Shown one piece after another: positions 1 through 12,594 of a stretch of DNA of 64,000 bases. Made by a program: the position numbers and the translations under genes. How positions within the stretch are numbered: the stretch's first letter is position 1; each line of letters opens with the position of its first letter. Source of the DNA: Sipunculus nudus (Eukaryota > Annelida > Sipuncula > Golfingiida > Sipunculidae); the NCBI GenBank assembly GCA_026874595.1, contig CM049321.1:17886979-17950978 (forward strand), in the 5' to 3' direction. The notes beneath the pieces are model-generated. The model had not been told where the DNA came from. It was given only the letters and a program-made list of their open reading frames with translations, and ran no database searches.

Positions 1-1000
1 ATTCTCGAAGTTATGGGGTGTGTTTGCACCCCCCAGAAATAACTCTTTGAGACAAAATTTTCATCCCAAACCTTCCATCTTTCACATACAGCTCACCTAC
101 CAACAGGGGAAGAACCATAATTTTTTTTAGGTCAAAGGTCAAGGTCACAGGAGCCTCTTCTTTGAAAAGTCTGTGGATGCATTTTAAGCCAACCCTTTCA
201 TTTCTTTGATTTTTCACATATAGCTCACCTACTAAGTTGGAGAAGAATCCTATAGATTTTGAGGTCACAAGGTCAAAGGTCAGGGTCACAGGATCCACTT
301 CTTTGAAAAGGTTGTGGACACATTTCAAGCTAGACTTTTCATTCCAAACCTTCCAGCACTGATATCGCTTCTCTGCCAACAGGGGAAAAGACCTGTTGAT
401 TTTGAGGTCAAAGGTCAAGTTCACAGCACCCACTTCTTGCGTGGAGTCATTTTCAGGCAAACTTTTCAATCTGTACCTTCCATCTATCATATATGGCTTG
501 CCTACCAATAAGGGAAGAAGCCTATTGATGTTGAGGTCAAAAAGTCAAAGGTCAAGGTCACAATATTTAATTGTTCTAAATGCTTGTGAGCATATTTCAA
601 GTGTAACTGTTCAACCCAAACCTTTTGTCTTTCACATATGCCACATCTATGCATCACTCAGTTTGACTCAAACTTCATATTTATGGGTCTTTTTGCTTGA
701 ATAAATAACTTATTGATTTTGGGGTCAGCAGGTTAAAGGTTGCAGGTCAAAGTTATTCACCCATTGGTTGCCAAGTAATTACACCAGATTTAAGTGGTTA
801 GTAGTTACCCATCATTTAGAAAGAATCCAGTTGATATATGGGCAAAAGGCCAAGGTCATAGGTCAGGGATGTTCACAATTACTTATTTTATAGACTATCT
901 CTATTTTTCTTGTATATATAACCATCCCACTCCAGCTGGTACATCTCCCTGTGTGGCTGTAATTGTGAGTGACACTGGTGACATATGACTCCCTTTTGTA
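1..1000. repeat. Diverged tandem repeat, about 120-bp unit, rich in AGGTCA half-sites
   Basis: Unit landmarks recur about every 110-125 bases: CTTTCACATATAGCTCACCTA, then a GAAGAA-CCTAT segment, then TTTGAGGTCAAAGGTCAAGG, then a CACTTCTT-GAAAA segment. At least four units are clear between 60 and 600 and weaker ones reach about 900. On the - strand the unit is open and gives an artefactual repeated peptide (VTLTFDL, LLVGELYVK). The same family returns at 12790-13420. Confidence 0.85.
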
Positions 1001-2686
1001 TCAGCCTATTAAGTGATAAGGCTCAGTAAAAGGTGCCTCGTTACTTCATAACAAAAACACTGTTGTCAGAATGCTTCAGCCAGGCATTAAGACTATGAGA
1101 GTATAGTATTAGTGTTTAGCTACTGATTTATAAGATGATGGGAACATTTTGCAGTTTATTTTATGGAATCCTAGCAATTAACTTAGTTTCCTAGATATCT
1201 GAATATTTTAATATATATCACCACTTATAAAAGCAAGTGTTTGTTCTCATAATATGTGGATGTGTACCTTGATTTAGGATGGCTTTTTGTTTTATTTCAA
1301 GACTCTTAGTCATGCTTTCTGCATTTCTTCTCTTTCAGGTTTGGCAGTTTACCTACCCTGCTGACCCCATTGAAAAGCAGAGTGATAATAAAAAATATTG
1401 GACTTACACTTTTTACAATTGCATATCTATAAATCTGATATGAGGGCCTGGACATGCCTTTTGAATTATTTTGGGCTTTCATTACTGGATAATTTGCCCC
1501 AAGTTTGATCTCTTATTGGAGAATGTGGGATATCAAATGTCATACTTGTCAGAAATCCATTATGTCTGCCAGTTAGCCACCTTAGAAATTCTTTCTTCAG
1601 TGCAGTTTCAGTAATTTTTCTTTAATGTTTGGTCCGATTTAGAGAATGTTTGTTGTCTGATTTCAGACTTTTCAGAAGTCAAATATGGCCACCAGGCAAC
1701 CATCTTTTAATTCCTTTTGATCATATTATCTCAAGAACAGTTAAAGTGAATGCAGTTGGATGTATATTTATGTAATCTTGTAAAGGATTGGGTCAAATAT
1801 TTCTGAATAAATATTACCATCATTTATAAAAGTGCAGTGCAGTTGGCTTGTATTGAATAAAAATTCATAAAGAAGCACCTGTTTCTCAATAATTCTTGCA
1901 TGTATTTCCTTGATTTTTGCTATATATTTTGATCTTATATTTGCCCTTTGTGGTGTTCCTTTTGAGACTGACAGGTTTCAAGCAAGCTGTTGGAATAGTT
2001 CCTGATAGCTTAACAATCATGCATTTTCCTCAGACCATCAATTCACTTTGTTTTAACCAGACATAGGTGGTATATATTTCTGTTGTCATAGAAAATTTTC
2101 AACAAATTGGCAAATTGGTTCTTCACAATTTGACTGGAAGTTGTGAATCTCAGTCCATGATGTCACAGGTCATGCTTGGCAGCTGAGCGTCATGACCCAT
2201 GGGTCACTTGTCTTTAATGTGTTCGGTTTAGGGATTTTGCACTTTGCTAGCTGCCAACAGTGATAGTATGATTGATCCTTGTATTATAATTGTAGCTGGT
2301 GTTTTGTAAAATAAAATAAAAATTAGTTATGGAAAAAACATTACTTTATTTCTTGCTTTTAAGCATATTCACAGTGTGTTTCTGGTATCATGTGATATTT
2401 TGATTAGAAATCTCCATTATGAAACTCATTGTGACATTTGCCATAATAACTGCCATTAACATGCCAACATTAGATAGTCACTCAAGTGGGAGTTATCAGT
2501 TAGGTGAATCAGCACTTTTCAGTCAGCACACATCTGCTCATAAACTGTTTGACCAGAAATGCTGAGAGTTTTACAGACTTCTGTCATTTATAATGTACTT
2601 GTGGTGGCAAGTTTGGTGCAGATATCTGTAAATCCCATTTATTAGTAAAATGTAGTACATGATCTTATAAGGCCAAAAAAAAATTA
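1001..2686. other. Upstream DNA, no gene recognised
   Basis: AT-rich sequence without a supportable exon on either strand. The only structure seen is a relic of a repeat 3' end at 2180-2212. An upstream caspase exon (start of the DED) could in principle lie here but none was found with the needed phase and similarity. Confidence 0.5.
2180..2212 (+). repeat. Relic 3' end of the AGCTCAGCTGA element family
   Basis: CAGCTGAGC followed by TGACCCATGGGTCACTTGT, the conserved 3' end seen also at 6015, 11423, 20511, 39087 and 41705. The body upstream was not recognised. Confidence 0.7.
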
Positions 2687-2951
2687 GGTTTGGTTCTCAG
2701 GCAGTTTTTTCATAGATCAATGCGGGCGGGCGGTTTTTTTATATTTTGTATTTTTGTATGTTTCGATAAATATGTCACATGATTAGGGAAAAGCATGAAA
2801 ATAACAGATTTATAATGCTAAAGAAATAAAAGCACTACATAACAAAGGAAATTGTATGATTTATGTATGAAAATAAAAATTTTTGATGCGGGGGGGGGGG
2901 GGGGGGGGGTGGTTAAAATTGATGCGGGCGGTGCCTGAGAACCATAACTTT
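2687..2951 (+). mobile_element. MITE-like element, TIR GGTTCTCAGGCA (copy 1), with a 20+ G run
   Basis: About 265 bases bounded by an inverted repeat: TTGGTTCTCAGGCA on the left and GTGCCTGAGAACCATAAC on the right. GATGCGGGCGG motifs lie just inside both ends. A second copy in opposite orientation at 61945-62212 aligns along its whole length (shared GTGTTTCGATAAA/TGTTTCGATAAA, CATATGATCAGGGAAA-like and ACTACATAGCAAAGGAAAT-like segments). No ORF. A run of over 20 G at about 2890-2910 interrupts the right side. Confidence 0.82.
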
Positions 2952-3584
2952 TAATTTTATTTGCCTAATATCACCATTGTCTGGGGGAAAAAATATGGTT
3001 CTGTTCTGCCATCTGTCAGTAATGATTAGAACTAATCTCACTCACTTTGACAGGGTACTACCCACTGATATATAAAGTCAGTTCAGTGAAAATAACTAGG
3101 CTTCAGAATTGATTCAATTATTGATTCTTTACCCTAAGATTCAATTCTTGTTTCAGTTCTTACATAGGTTATAAACTACAAGCAATTTTAGCAAAGTGGA
3201 TGTTACTCAAATTCAGTAAATAAAAGAAAATAATGTAGCTCTTCCTCTGCTTGTCCCCGCCATAGTTATGTTTCTATGCAAGTGTTGTGGTCCACTAGCG
3301 AACGTTTAATGTAGATTTTGGGCACATACATGGTAGAAAACTTTGCTACTGCAAATGGCTCTGTCATATTAGAGAGTACACAGAGGAATTTGAGATAGTA
3401 CATGCAAAAAAAAATGTATCTGTTTAAAGGTTAGTAATTGATAACAATTAAATCGAGGTCTTGCAATTCAATGCATCCATTCATGGTTGAGAGTCAGTTG
3501 GAATAGCCTTGTGGAGATTTGTGACAGTTGTATGTCCATGTTTAAATCAAGTGAAGTTTAAATGTGTATTTTCTTTCATTTCAG
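2952..3584. other. Upstream flank or intron of the caspase, nothing recognised
   Basis: AT-rich, no exon or repeat family identified before the acceptor at 3584. Confidence 0.5.
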
Positions 3585-3820
3585 AGTATTTTTACACCAA
3601 ATTACAGAGGACATAAAATTGACAGAACTGAGGAACATGAAATTTGATGCTAGTCAGTACCTACCACAAACAATGTTAGAGCGTATAGACACCCCTGAGC
3701 TGCTGTTTATTGCACTTGAACAGAAAGGACTACTAAGTGAAAACAATTGTGTCATCCTACATGACATGTTTAAAACAATACACAGGAACGATCTCTCTGA
3801 TAAACTCCACCACTATGAAG
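3585..3820 (+). CDS. Caspase exon: death-effector domain
   Basis: Acceptor TTTCATTTCAG before 3585 and donor GTAAGT at 3821. The first base completes a codon begun upstream, and the exon ends in phase 1. It encodes most of a [23 protein letters not shown] (helices 1-2), a Leu-rich middle, [10 protein letters not shown], and the family's helix-6 RxDL signature as RNDL. The start inside helix 1 means another coding exon lies upstream. Confidence 0.9.
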
Positions 3821-6800
3821 GTAAGTCAATAATTATCCTTTCGTCTAAAATTATTGTGATCCCTAGTTTATTTTTTTTGTTCAAAATTACAAGTGAACAT
3901 TGCAATCACAAGTGAATAGAATATAACTGCAGGATTGGGTTCAAATGCAACGGAGTGCATATGAATGCAAATGCGAAACTATTAAATGAAACAAATGTAA
4001 ATTAAAAGCAGATACAAAGGCAAATAAAATAATAAATGTATTCTCCCTGCAGAGCTCTTTGTTCTTATGGGTATATCACTCTCAAAATCTATCTGGTGAC
4101 AGATATTACTTTCCACCAGTATGCGACCATCACCTGAAATTCTTTGCCAGACACTGTCAGAGCATGTACTAACCTTGGTTTATTTAAGTGTGTTTTCTTA
4201 ACCCTCTGTATCAGGGCATAGAAATGTATCTAATATTTGCACCTTGTGGATGAACTTTGTCATATCATGTCATATATCATATTATTTTACTCACTCACTC
4301 ACTGAAATTAAATGTCACATGTCTCCGGAAAATCTGGCCTACACTGGCTCCCTCAGCAATGACAAAGTCTGACGGATTGAGTCGGTATAAAGTTTTTAAA
4401 GACATTTAAGGCAAAAATAGAAGATACTGATAGAGTTGGAGATTGTAATGAGAGAGGTGGAGGAAGCCAGAGAACCCGGAGAGAACCACTGACATTGGAC
4501 AGGCCACTACAACCCACTCTCATGGCAGCACCTGGGATTGAACCCTGGGTCGCCAGCGAAGAAGGCCCAGCATTTTACCACTCATACTGTCCAGGCCCTA
4601 ATACAGTAAACTAGAACTCTTGTTTTGCTACCTGATCTATATAATTAACTAGAACTCTTGTTTTGCTACCAGATCTAATGATATTTTTGTATGTTCATTG
4701 TTCTAATGAATAACTTTGCCTATGGAGCTGCTATAACCAATGCAACAGTACTCTCTGGTTCTTAATGATGTTTTTAGCTGTTCTGGCCATAGGTACAATA
4801 AGCTGATGCTATGGTGATGTGGAATCCGACAACCCTTTGTCAGGGCATCTGTCTCAGTCTGTCTCAGTCCTGTGTCCGTCAACAAAAATGCTTTTCTCTT
4901 CTATTTGTTTATCTGATAGGGCTAGGTGTGGGCTTGAGAACTTGTACACAGAATTTTGAAATGTATTGATTATGCAAATTTATGCAAATTTTTCTTAAAA
5001 TCATAAAAAAAAATATTCTTCTATATTTCTTGACTAATGATGAAGAGCTTCAACATCAAAATCTCCTCTATCGAGTTTGAGAGCTCACAGTTGACTTTGG
5101 GATGGTACATGCATAAAAAAATAATTAATATGATTAAATTCATTACAATTTATTTGTGGGCTTGCAACTCAGTACATCAATTCTTCAGTACATGGTTACA
5201 CCCCTACTATTTGTATTTGTAAAATAAAATATTTTCAGCTGTGCATTTGAATAGAACCCTTGCAAAACCTTGAAAAAGTGAAGATTGGGTAAATATATTC
5301 CTGTGAATAAGAAGCCAACCACAGCTGTTATAGGCAAAACCACCTTATCACAGGAAGCTGAGTGGAGAGTTTGTCATTAAAGGTGACATGATAATCAGCC
5401 ATCTTGTGAACAGATTGTATCTTGACTGGTCCAGGGAAGCCCTGCTGATTACTCTCCAAACAAGAGTTAATTGTTTTGGTGGACGGATCATGAAAATTAA
5501 GTTCTCAAACAACAAAAAAAGTCTATCACAAATCTCATTTTTACAAATAGTAAGCCAACCATAGAATAATCCAAGTGGTTTTGCATCAATGGCTTAAAGT
5601 TTTGCATAAAGTCTACTTTTTTTAATATTTAGGTGAGTAAAATTTATAATTTTGTAAATTTACAAAAATTGAATATGATTAAAACTGTTCATTCATGACA
5701 TGCAAAAAAATGGATATGCTGAAAAATAGGGTTTGATTCAACTGACGGTTGTTATTTCCTTGAAAATTAAATGAAAGAATCTGTCCTTTCTGTCCAACTG
5801 TCTGTCCATATGTAAATATTTCAAATGCAACACAATTTTTCACAGTTCATGACAGTCTTGAGAGAGTATTGGTTTTTCAATCATACATTTAATACTTTAT
5901 AATCATCAAATAGGAGGGCCATTTATTCTTAATCTTGCAAATGCTCAATAAAATATATAAAACAATAACAAAAGAAATAAGCATATTTTACATTGGTTAA
6001 AATTTTACAAAACACAGCTGAGCGCTGAGACCCATGGGTCCCTTGTTATTATCAAATGGAGATTCTTTCTCTCTCCTTTTGATCATCTGTCCAGTTTTCT
6101 GTAGAGTTCATAGGCATCCATGATTTCCTGGAAATTCCTGGGAAAACGGTGTTAATGAGCATATATATGCCCTGGAATTGAGTGAAAACATCATGAAAAA
6201 CTGGTTAGACCAGAGTTGAAAATGAAAATAAGGTCAAATGCAGTTAACTGAAAAAGCATGTATTTTGTTGTATTGTTGTTAAAATATTAACTTTTATAAA
6301 TTGTCATTGTTCCAAACTTTCAGTCATGCATTTTCATTAACTCACTCAAACCTTTGTTATAATCCATATTGTTGCTGATTTATCAACTTATAGCCCTTGA
6401 TTTTTTGTCATCACCATTGCTTAAGAAGAGACACCATATACCATGAACAATTACTTCCTTAAATCCCTGCCTTTACTACTGCAGCAGTATCCCTGTAAAT
6501 GCAAATATATATATTTTAAAACTTCCATGCAGGCCTGCCAAATCACTCTTTTTTTAAAAGAGTCACTCTTATTTTGAGGATTTCCTGAAGATTATGCTAA
6601 TTAGTCTTTTCACTGTTTTTTTAACAGCACTCTTTTTTTCCCTCTTTTTTTCAGTAAGAGAGTGATACATGCTATTTCCCTCCAGCTTCAACAGTCTAGT
6701 TGGAACAAGAATGGCACATTTTTCAATTTTCATGTGTGCAAAAATTTATGTCCAGTATGTGTCACAACATGTGGAAAATGTCTGTATCTTTATGCAAGCG

Positions 6801-9800
6801 GATGTGCACTATTTTTGCTTCCAACTTTGGGAACTTTATATAAAAGCATTTGTAATATGCCAACAACATCTTTATACAGTCTGTGAGAAAAAGTGGGAAA
6901 TTGGCGCTTAATTTTACTCTTTTATCACTCTTTATTTCAAAGAAGTCTGCTCTTTTTTCCAGAACACTTACTCTTTACCTTAGGCAAGCCAGATCATGGA
7001 AATGTCCAGAAATATGTACACCCTACTGTGTATGAACCCTGATATTAAGTTAAGAGTTCACTAAATTTAATCATGAGGCTTAAGACTGGCTCACACATAT
7101 CTGATGTTGACCCATATGTTCCATTCATTCAATGTGCTGTCATGATATCTTCCAAATGTTGTCCTAATGTCACCTTGATGTATTCTGAAAATTATGGAAC
7201 ATTTTAAAAATGTTCCGATGTCTCTGTACTCTTCTTTCTCTTCATGCAAATGGTTAATGTAATTATGATGTCACTTACCCATTTGTTACTCCAAAATGAG
7301 CACACACAGATATAGTTTAAGCAAAGCAGATGAATCCTTTTTGCTGAAACAAGATAAATAAAGGGAACACGTTTCTTCCAAACCTATACTGAATGTCACG
7401 CTGCAAAGAAAAAAAAAATAAATAAAATAATTAATATCGCTTTCTTTCCAAATTGGCTTGGACACAATCATTAGTGATATTTTATTTATTTTATGTGATA
7501 TTGATTTGGACCCAGCCTATATGGCATTGCACTTTTCAAGGTGTTCTTTTTCATTTCCAGTCTCATAAATGAGTAGTTACTTGGTATCATTTGATCAAAT
7601 TGTTACAAGCTGTGCACATATTTCAGCTGAGGGCCATGACCCACAGGTCGTTTGTTAAGTGGAGAATTAAAGTCTTATTTGTGTGAAATATGCATGAATT
7701 CATTACATTTGGTCCATAGAAACTGTAAATTAGCTTTATTTGCCTGTAGCATAATAACCTATGACCTTTAGATACAATTTTGGCCGCAAAAAATTTGACA
7801 TTCCAATGTATCTTAATAGGTACTTTCCCATGTATGATATTAAAGTGATAGGTCAGTTTTCTGGAAGGCTTCAATTAATTCCCTGGCCTTGTGTGTTATC
7901 AGTAGATTAGTATCAAGCACTCACAAAGCTTACATTCAGACCAGTGTAAATGACAGGTCTATAAATAGGACCATCCAGGTGTCTATGAGAGCTGCCATGG
8001 TTTTTCGATGGTTAGCTCCCTCCAGTAACTGTTTTGTCTACTAAATAACAACTCTGCCAGTCCAGGTAATGCTGTGAGTGAGAGTGACACCTTAATATCA
8101 TTCCATCTTCCGCTTGATCATACCATTCTATGTGGAAACACTGGATGCTGATGTGTTGGGAAACTCCTGGTAAGAAATGATTGATTAATTTCGTTAATAA
8201 TTTTAGGGTAATAGTTGATTGTAAACACATACATAAGCATGATGCCTAGATGGTATTGCAAAGTTCAAATTAAAGGAAAATTAAAATTAAAGGATTGAAG
8301 TTGGTAATGTATCTTAAGAGTGAGGATGCAGGCCAATCATTTGGACTCTACAAGAGTTCTTGTCATATGAGTCTTAGGACTCTGATAAAGAGTCTGATTA
8401 GCTTTGTATATATACATATATAGCAGGTAATATACATTAGTGTTGTGTTGATTAATCAATTACATCAGTGATTAATCATTTATTTTTAGCTCAGCTGACT
8501 ATAAGTCATCTGAGCTATAGTCGTGGTCCATTGTCCGTCCGTCCGTCTGTCCGTCCGTCCGTCCGTCCGTCCGTAGATGTGGCACGTTTTGAAACCGTAA
8601 GACCTAGGAATCCAAAATTCAGCATATTGTTAGATGTCCCCAAGATTTCCTACCAAGCCGAAAACTGGGTCTTTGCAACTTCATTCCTTTGAGAAATTAA
8701 GGAAAAACCTCAATTTTTTATTAAAAACCTATTTTCACACTTCAGGACTGCCTAATATCAAAACCACTCATCTGTTTTTCCTCATATTTACCATAAATAT
8801 TCCTCTATATAGTTCCTATGTACATGCCAGAAATTATGTCTGTATTATTTTATTTAAAAAAGTTATGGGCCCAAACATAATGCATTTTGTAAAAAATCAG
8901 GAAAGATATTTGATCACTTAACACAAAAAATGTTAAAGCTATCGACCTTTTTTCCAGTAATATAACTTTAATTAATCAAAATTAAATTGTATACCCAAAA
9001 TTAGATGAAAATCTTTTAAATTTTCTAAAATATTAATAAAAATAAAAAATTGGTACCTTAAATTTAGCCCAACTTTGACCATGGCACGTTTTTTTCCTGT
9101 AAGTACTGTGGATTTAATTTTCACAGCATGTTTTTGTTAGCATTTCAACTGTTAACACAAAAAATTTGAAACCACTTGATCAAAAACTGTAGATTTTAAT
9201 AAGTTTTCAAGCACCATGTAACATATTGTTTACATCAAGCTAGTGTTATGCAGTTTGCAAGAGCTCAGCTCCCCAGCTTCAGCTCTTAGTTCCTTAAATT
9301 CGGCATACAGTTAGATGTCTCCAAAATCCCCTACCATGCCAAGAATTTGGTCACTAGGACTTAATACCTTCAAGATATTAATGAAAAACTTCATTTTTCC
9401 ATTAAAAACCCTTTGGTATACTTCAAGACTGCCTAATATCAAAACCACTGATCTGACTTTAATCATAAATAATATACATATTTTTCATTCTCTATGCACA
9501 TGCCAGAATGATGTCAGTATTGCGTAATTGTTTTAAGTTATGGGCCCAAACATAATGCACTTTGTAAAAAATCAAGAGATATATTTATTAACAAGGGCAT
9601 TGCTGAAGCTAGAGATTTTTTTGTCAGGGATGTAACATTATTTAATCAAGATTCAATTGAATACCCAAAATTAGTTCTGAATTTTTCAAATTTTATAAGT
9701 TATTAGTATAAATATAAAATTAGTACCTTAAATTTTGCCCAACTGTGACCATGGCACGTTTGTGTCCTGTGAGCACTGTTGATATAATTTTCATATCATG

Positions 9801-12548
9801 CACACATTAGGATTTCAGCTTTTTAGTTTAGAAAGCTGAAAGAAATTGGCCAAAAATTGTAGCTTTTATTAATGTTTTTTATGAGACCCTGTCAGACTTT
9901 GGCTCTCTCCAGCCCCTCTTGAGTCACCTGTATGTTGACCTTGTTGACCTTTCATCAAATTATGCACGCTTGAGGCGAGGCATACAGGAATCCAGGCAGC
10001 TTATGGCCAGCCCCAGTTGATCCAGGTGTCCAACCCAACTCATCTAGTAGTTTTAAGCAACAACATAACAATAAACAATAAATTAATAAATTTTTATTGG
10101 TTTTTAATAACAAATTAAAGAAAAAAAGAAAAGGAATTTGTTAGTTTATAATAACAGGAAATTAACTTGCAGTTACTGATGATATAAGAATCTTGTATCG
10201 ATGGGTAGAATGTCACATATTCCAAATAACACCATGCAGTCACCTATGGCATTTTTCAGTTCAATTTTAATGATAAAGAAGTAAATCATATTATTCATTA
10301 CTAATCATTAGGGATCATATGAAAGAAATTAATGATAGACAAAGATGCAGTTGATAATATTAATCTAGATTCCTACTGTGTCTAGTGTGTACATTGATGT
10401 GAAATTAGTCCAAAATGAATTTTTTACAGTTATTTTTTAATATAAATAAAAGCCATAAAACCAGGTACTTATGATCATTATTTAAATGTGTGAATTTTGT
10501 ATATTCTGGATTCTCAACATCATTGGTTGGTGAAACTGAATAAATACCAGACATGGTGCGAATACTTTGTAATTGTATTTAAATACGAATATGATTAAAG
10601 GTAAAAAGGATAGGGTTTTTATAGTCTGATATCACCGACGATGTCAGTCTCATCCGACTTTGCCTTCCTGGTCTTTCGGGCCTGTTCATTCTTGTAGCTT
10701 TTCTCGGCTCCCTTGGGAGCATACAACCCGAGCTGCCATATCAGGTGCAAGAGGGTTATTCGTTCTACATTTGCCTACCTCCCATGACCAGTACCCATTC
10801 ACTCCTGGGTCGAGAGAGCGCACCCTTGTGGTAAAGACTTTGCCTAAGAGTCTTAGCGCAGACGGCGGTCAGAACGGGACGCGAACCCAAGACCCTGCGG
10901 TCACAAGTCCAGCGCCCTATCCATTACGCCACCACGCTCCACAATTATGTACTCCATTATAAAATTTCTTGCATAAAGAATGAACTTCAGGTAAAAATGA
11001 AAGTATATGAATTCTCGTGCAATTACTTTCAAAATGTATTCATGAATGCATTCATGAATATATTCTTTAATATTATTTTAATAATCATATCAGTTATATT
11101 TCATTTAAAAAAATCATATGATTCTCTTATTATTTTTTATAAAAATTATATTTGGGACAATATTTGTAATTTTTTTTAATAAATAGTTAAACTCTTATAT
11201 TATATGTTCTGCTTATAAGTTATATGGCCAAGTCAAAATCTGTGTGACAGTAGTACTCCATTTGTTAATAAAATAAATGAAATCAATCCTCTTCCCTGTC
11301 TCCAAAGGTACTATCAAAATCATACATAAGCTAAACAACAACTCATAATACAGCTTATATTTATTACCACACAAAACCAGCATGTGCCTCATTTCTAAAT
11401 AATATTTTTTTATCATATATAACAGCTGAGCGTCGTGACCCATAGGTCCCTTGTTATTATCCATCATGATTAAATTGGTTCCATTCTGTATAATTAATTA
11501 TACATACACATGCAAATCAAGTCATAATATTATAGAAAATATAAGTAGTGAACAACTATTGGCCATAGCATTGACCTTTCAGCATGACTGTAAACTTTTA
11601 TCTGTTTTCAATTTTTAAAGGGCCGTCTATTTGCTGTTGGTACCATCCTATCAGAGCGAGAGCTCACATAATTTAGGATAACAGATTACAAAGATAACAT
11701 GTATAATTAAAGAGTATTTACATGGATACTGACTTGTCCAGCTGATTGTATAGAAAATCTAAAAGAAAGGATGTAAAATAATTGACTTTTTAGCCCTCAG
11801 CCGTGGAGGCTGAAGGGCTATTGTCGTCACCAAAGCCGTCTGTCTATCAGTCTTACAGTGAGAATTTTATTTCTTGGTGCTCATGTCAATTAACAAAATC
11901 TTGGTCAAGCTCGAAGATGGGTTACTTGACTTATTTTTCAAAGTTTTTAGAGCAAATTATAGAAAAACTTTGAAGCTTATTTCTCAGAAATCACTGGGTG
12001 GATTGTTATAAAAAATGCTATGATTATTGGCACTGATGGTCTCTAACTGCTGCACAAGCTTCAGGGTACCACCTCCAATTTCTGATTTTAAAAGAATTTT
12101 TATCGGATTTTTCAATTTTGCCCTTGTCAGCGGGATTATCTCCAACAGAATTCAACACAGGAATTTCTTCGGTGTTGATACATATCAACAAAAAGATGGA
12201 TGACCTTGACCTACTTCTTAAGGTAACAAAGCTAATAATAAAAAAAAATTAGTAGCTAATTTCTCAGGAACCATTGGATGGATTGTTTAGGAATGTTGAA
12301 TGGTCATTGGCCTTGATGATTTCTTTAAGTGCTGCATGACTTACAAAGACCAGGGGCCAGACTTACAATGGAAGTTACTACATACCTCTCTAGTTCCAAT
12401 TCACAACTTAACATTAGAGACATATGTTCAGATATACATCCATGTGAGAACAAATATTACCCGTTACCACCCATAAATACTGCTCTTTTGGCTGAGGGTT
12501 TTTGTTAGCTTTTGCTGATATTCTTGTTATCAATGCTTTTGCTTTCTG

Positions 12549-12594
<46 letters not shown>

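Noticed and set aside
11-508. 165-codon ORF on the - strand with repeated VTLTFDL and VGELYVK
   Set aside because: It is the translation of a 120-base tandem repeat whose unit length happens to keep one frame open; units are diverged and there is no gene context.
1338-1440. Acceptor-like CTTCTCTTTCAG followed by a short open frame
   Set aside because: No DED similarity, no suitable donor in phase 2 as required by the 3585 exon, and a stop follows soon.
7286-7471. Short - strand ORF with a hydrophobic start
   Set aside because: A 61-codon chance ORF in AT-rich intron without support.
8634-8921. Recurrent ORFs reading [13 protein letters not shown] and [13 protein letters not shown] at 8.6, 9.3, 32.0, 34.4, 35.2, 36.6 and 37.3 kb
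   Set aside because: They are short shadows of the 700-base repeat units, frame-broken in other copies and without a recognisable protein family.
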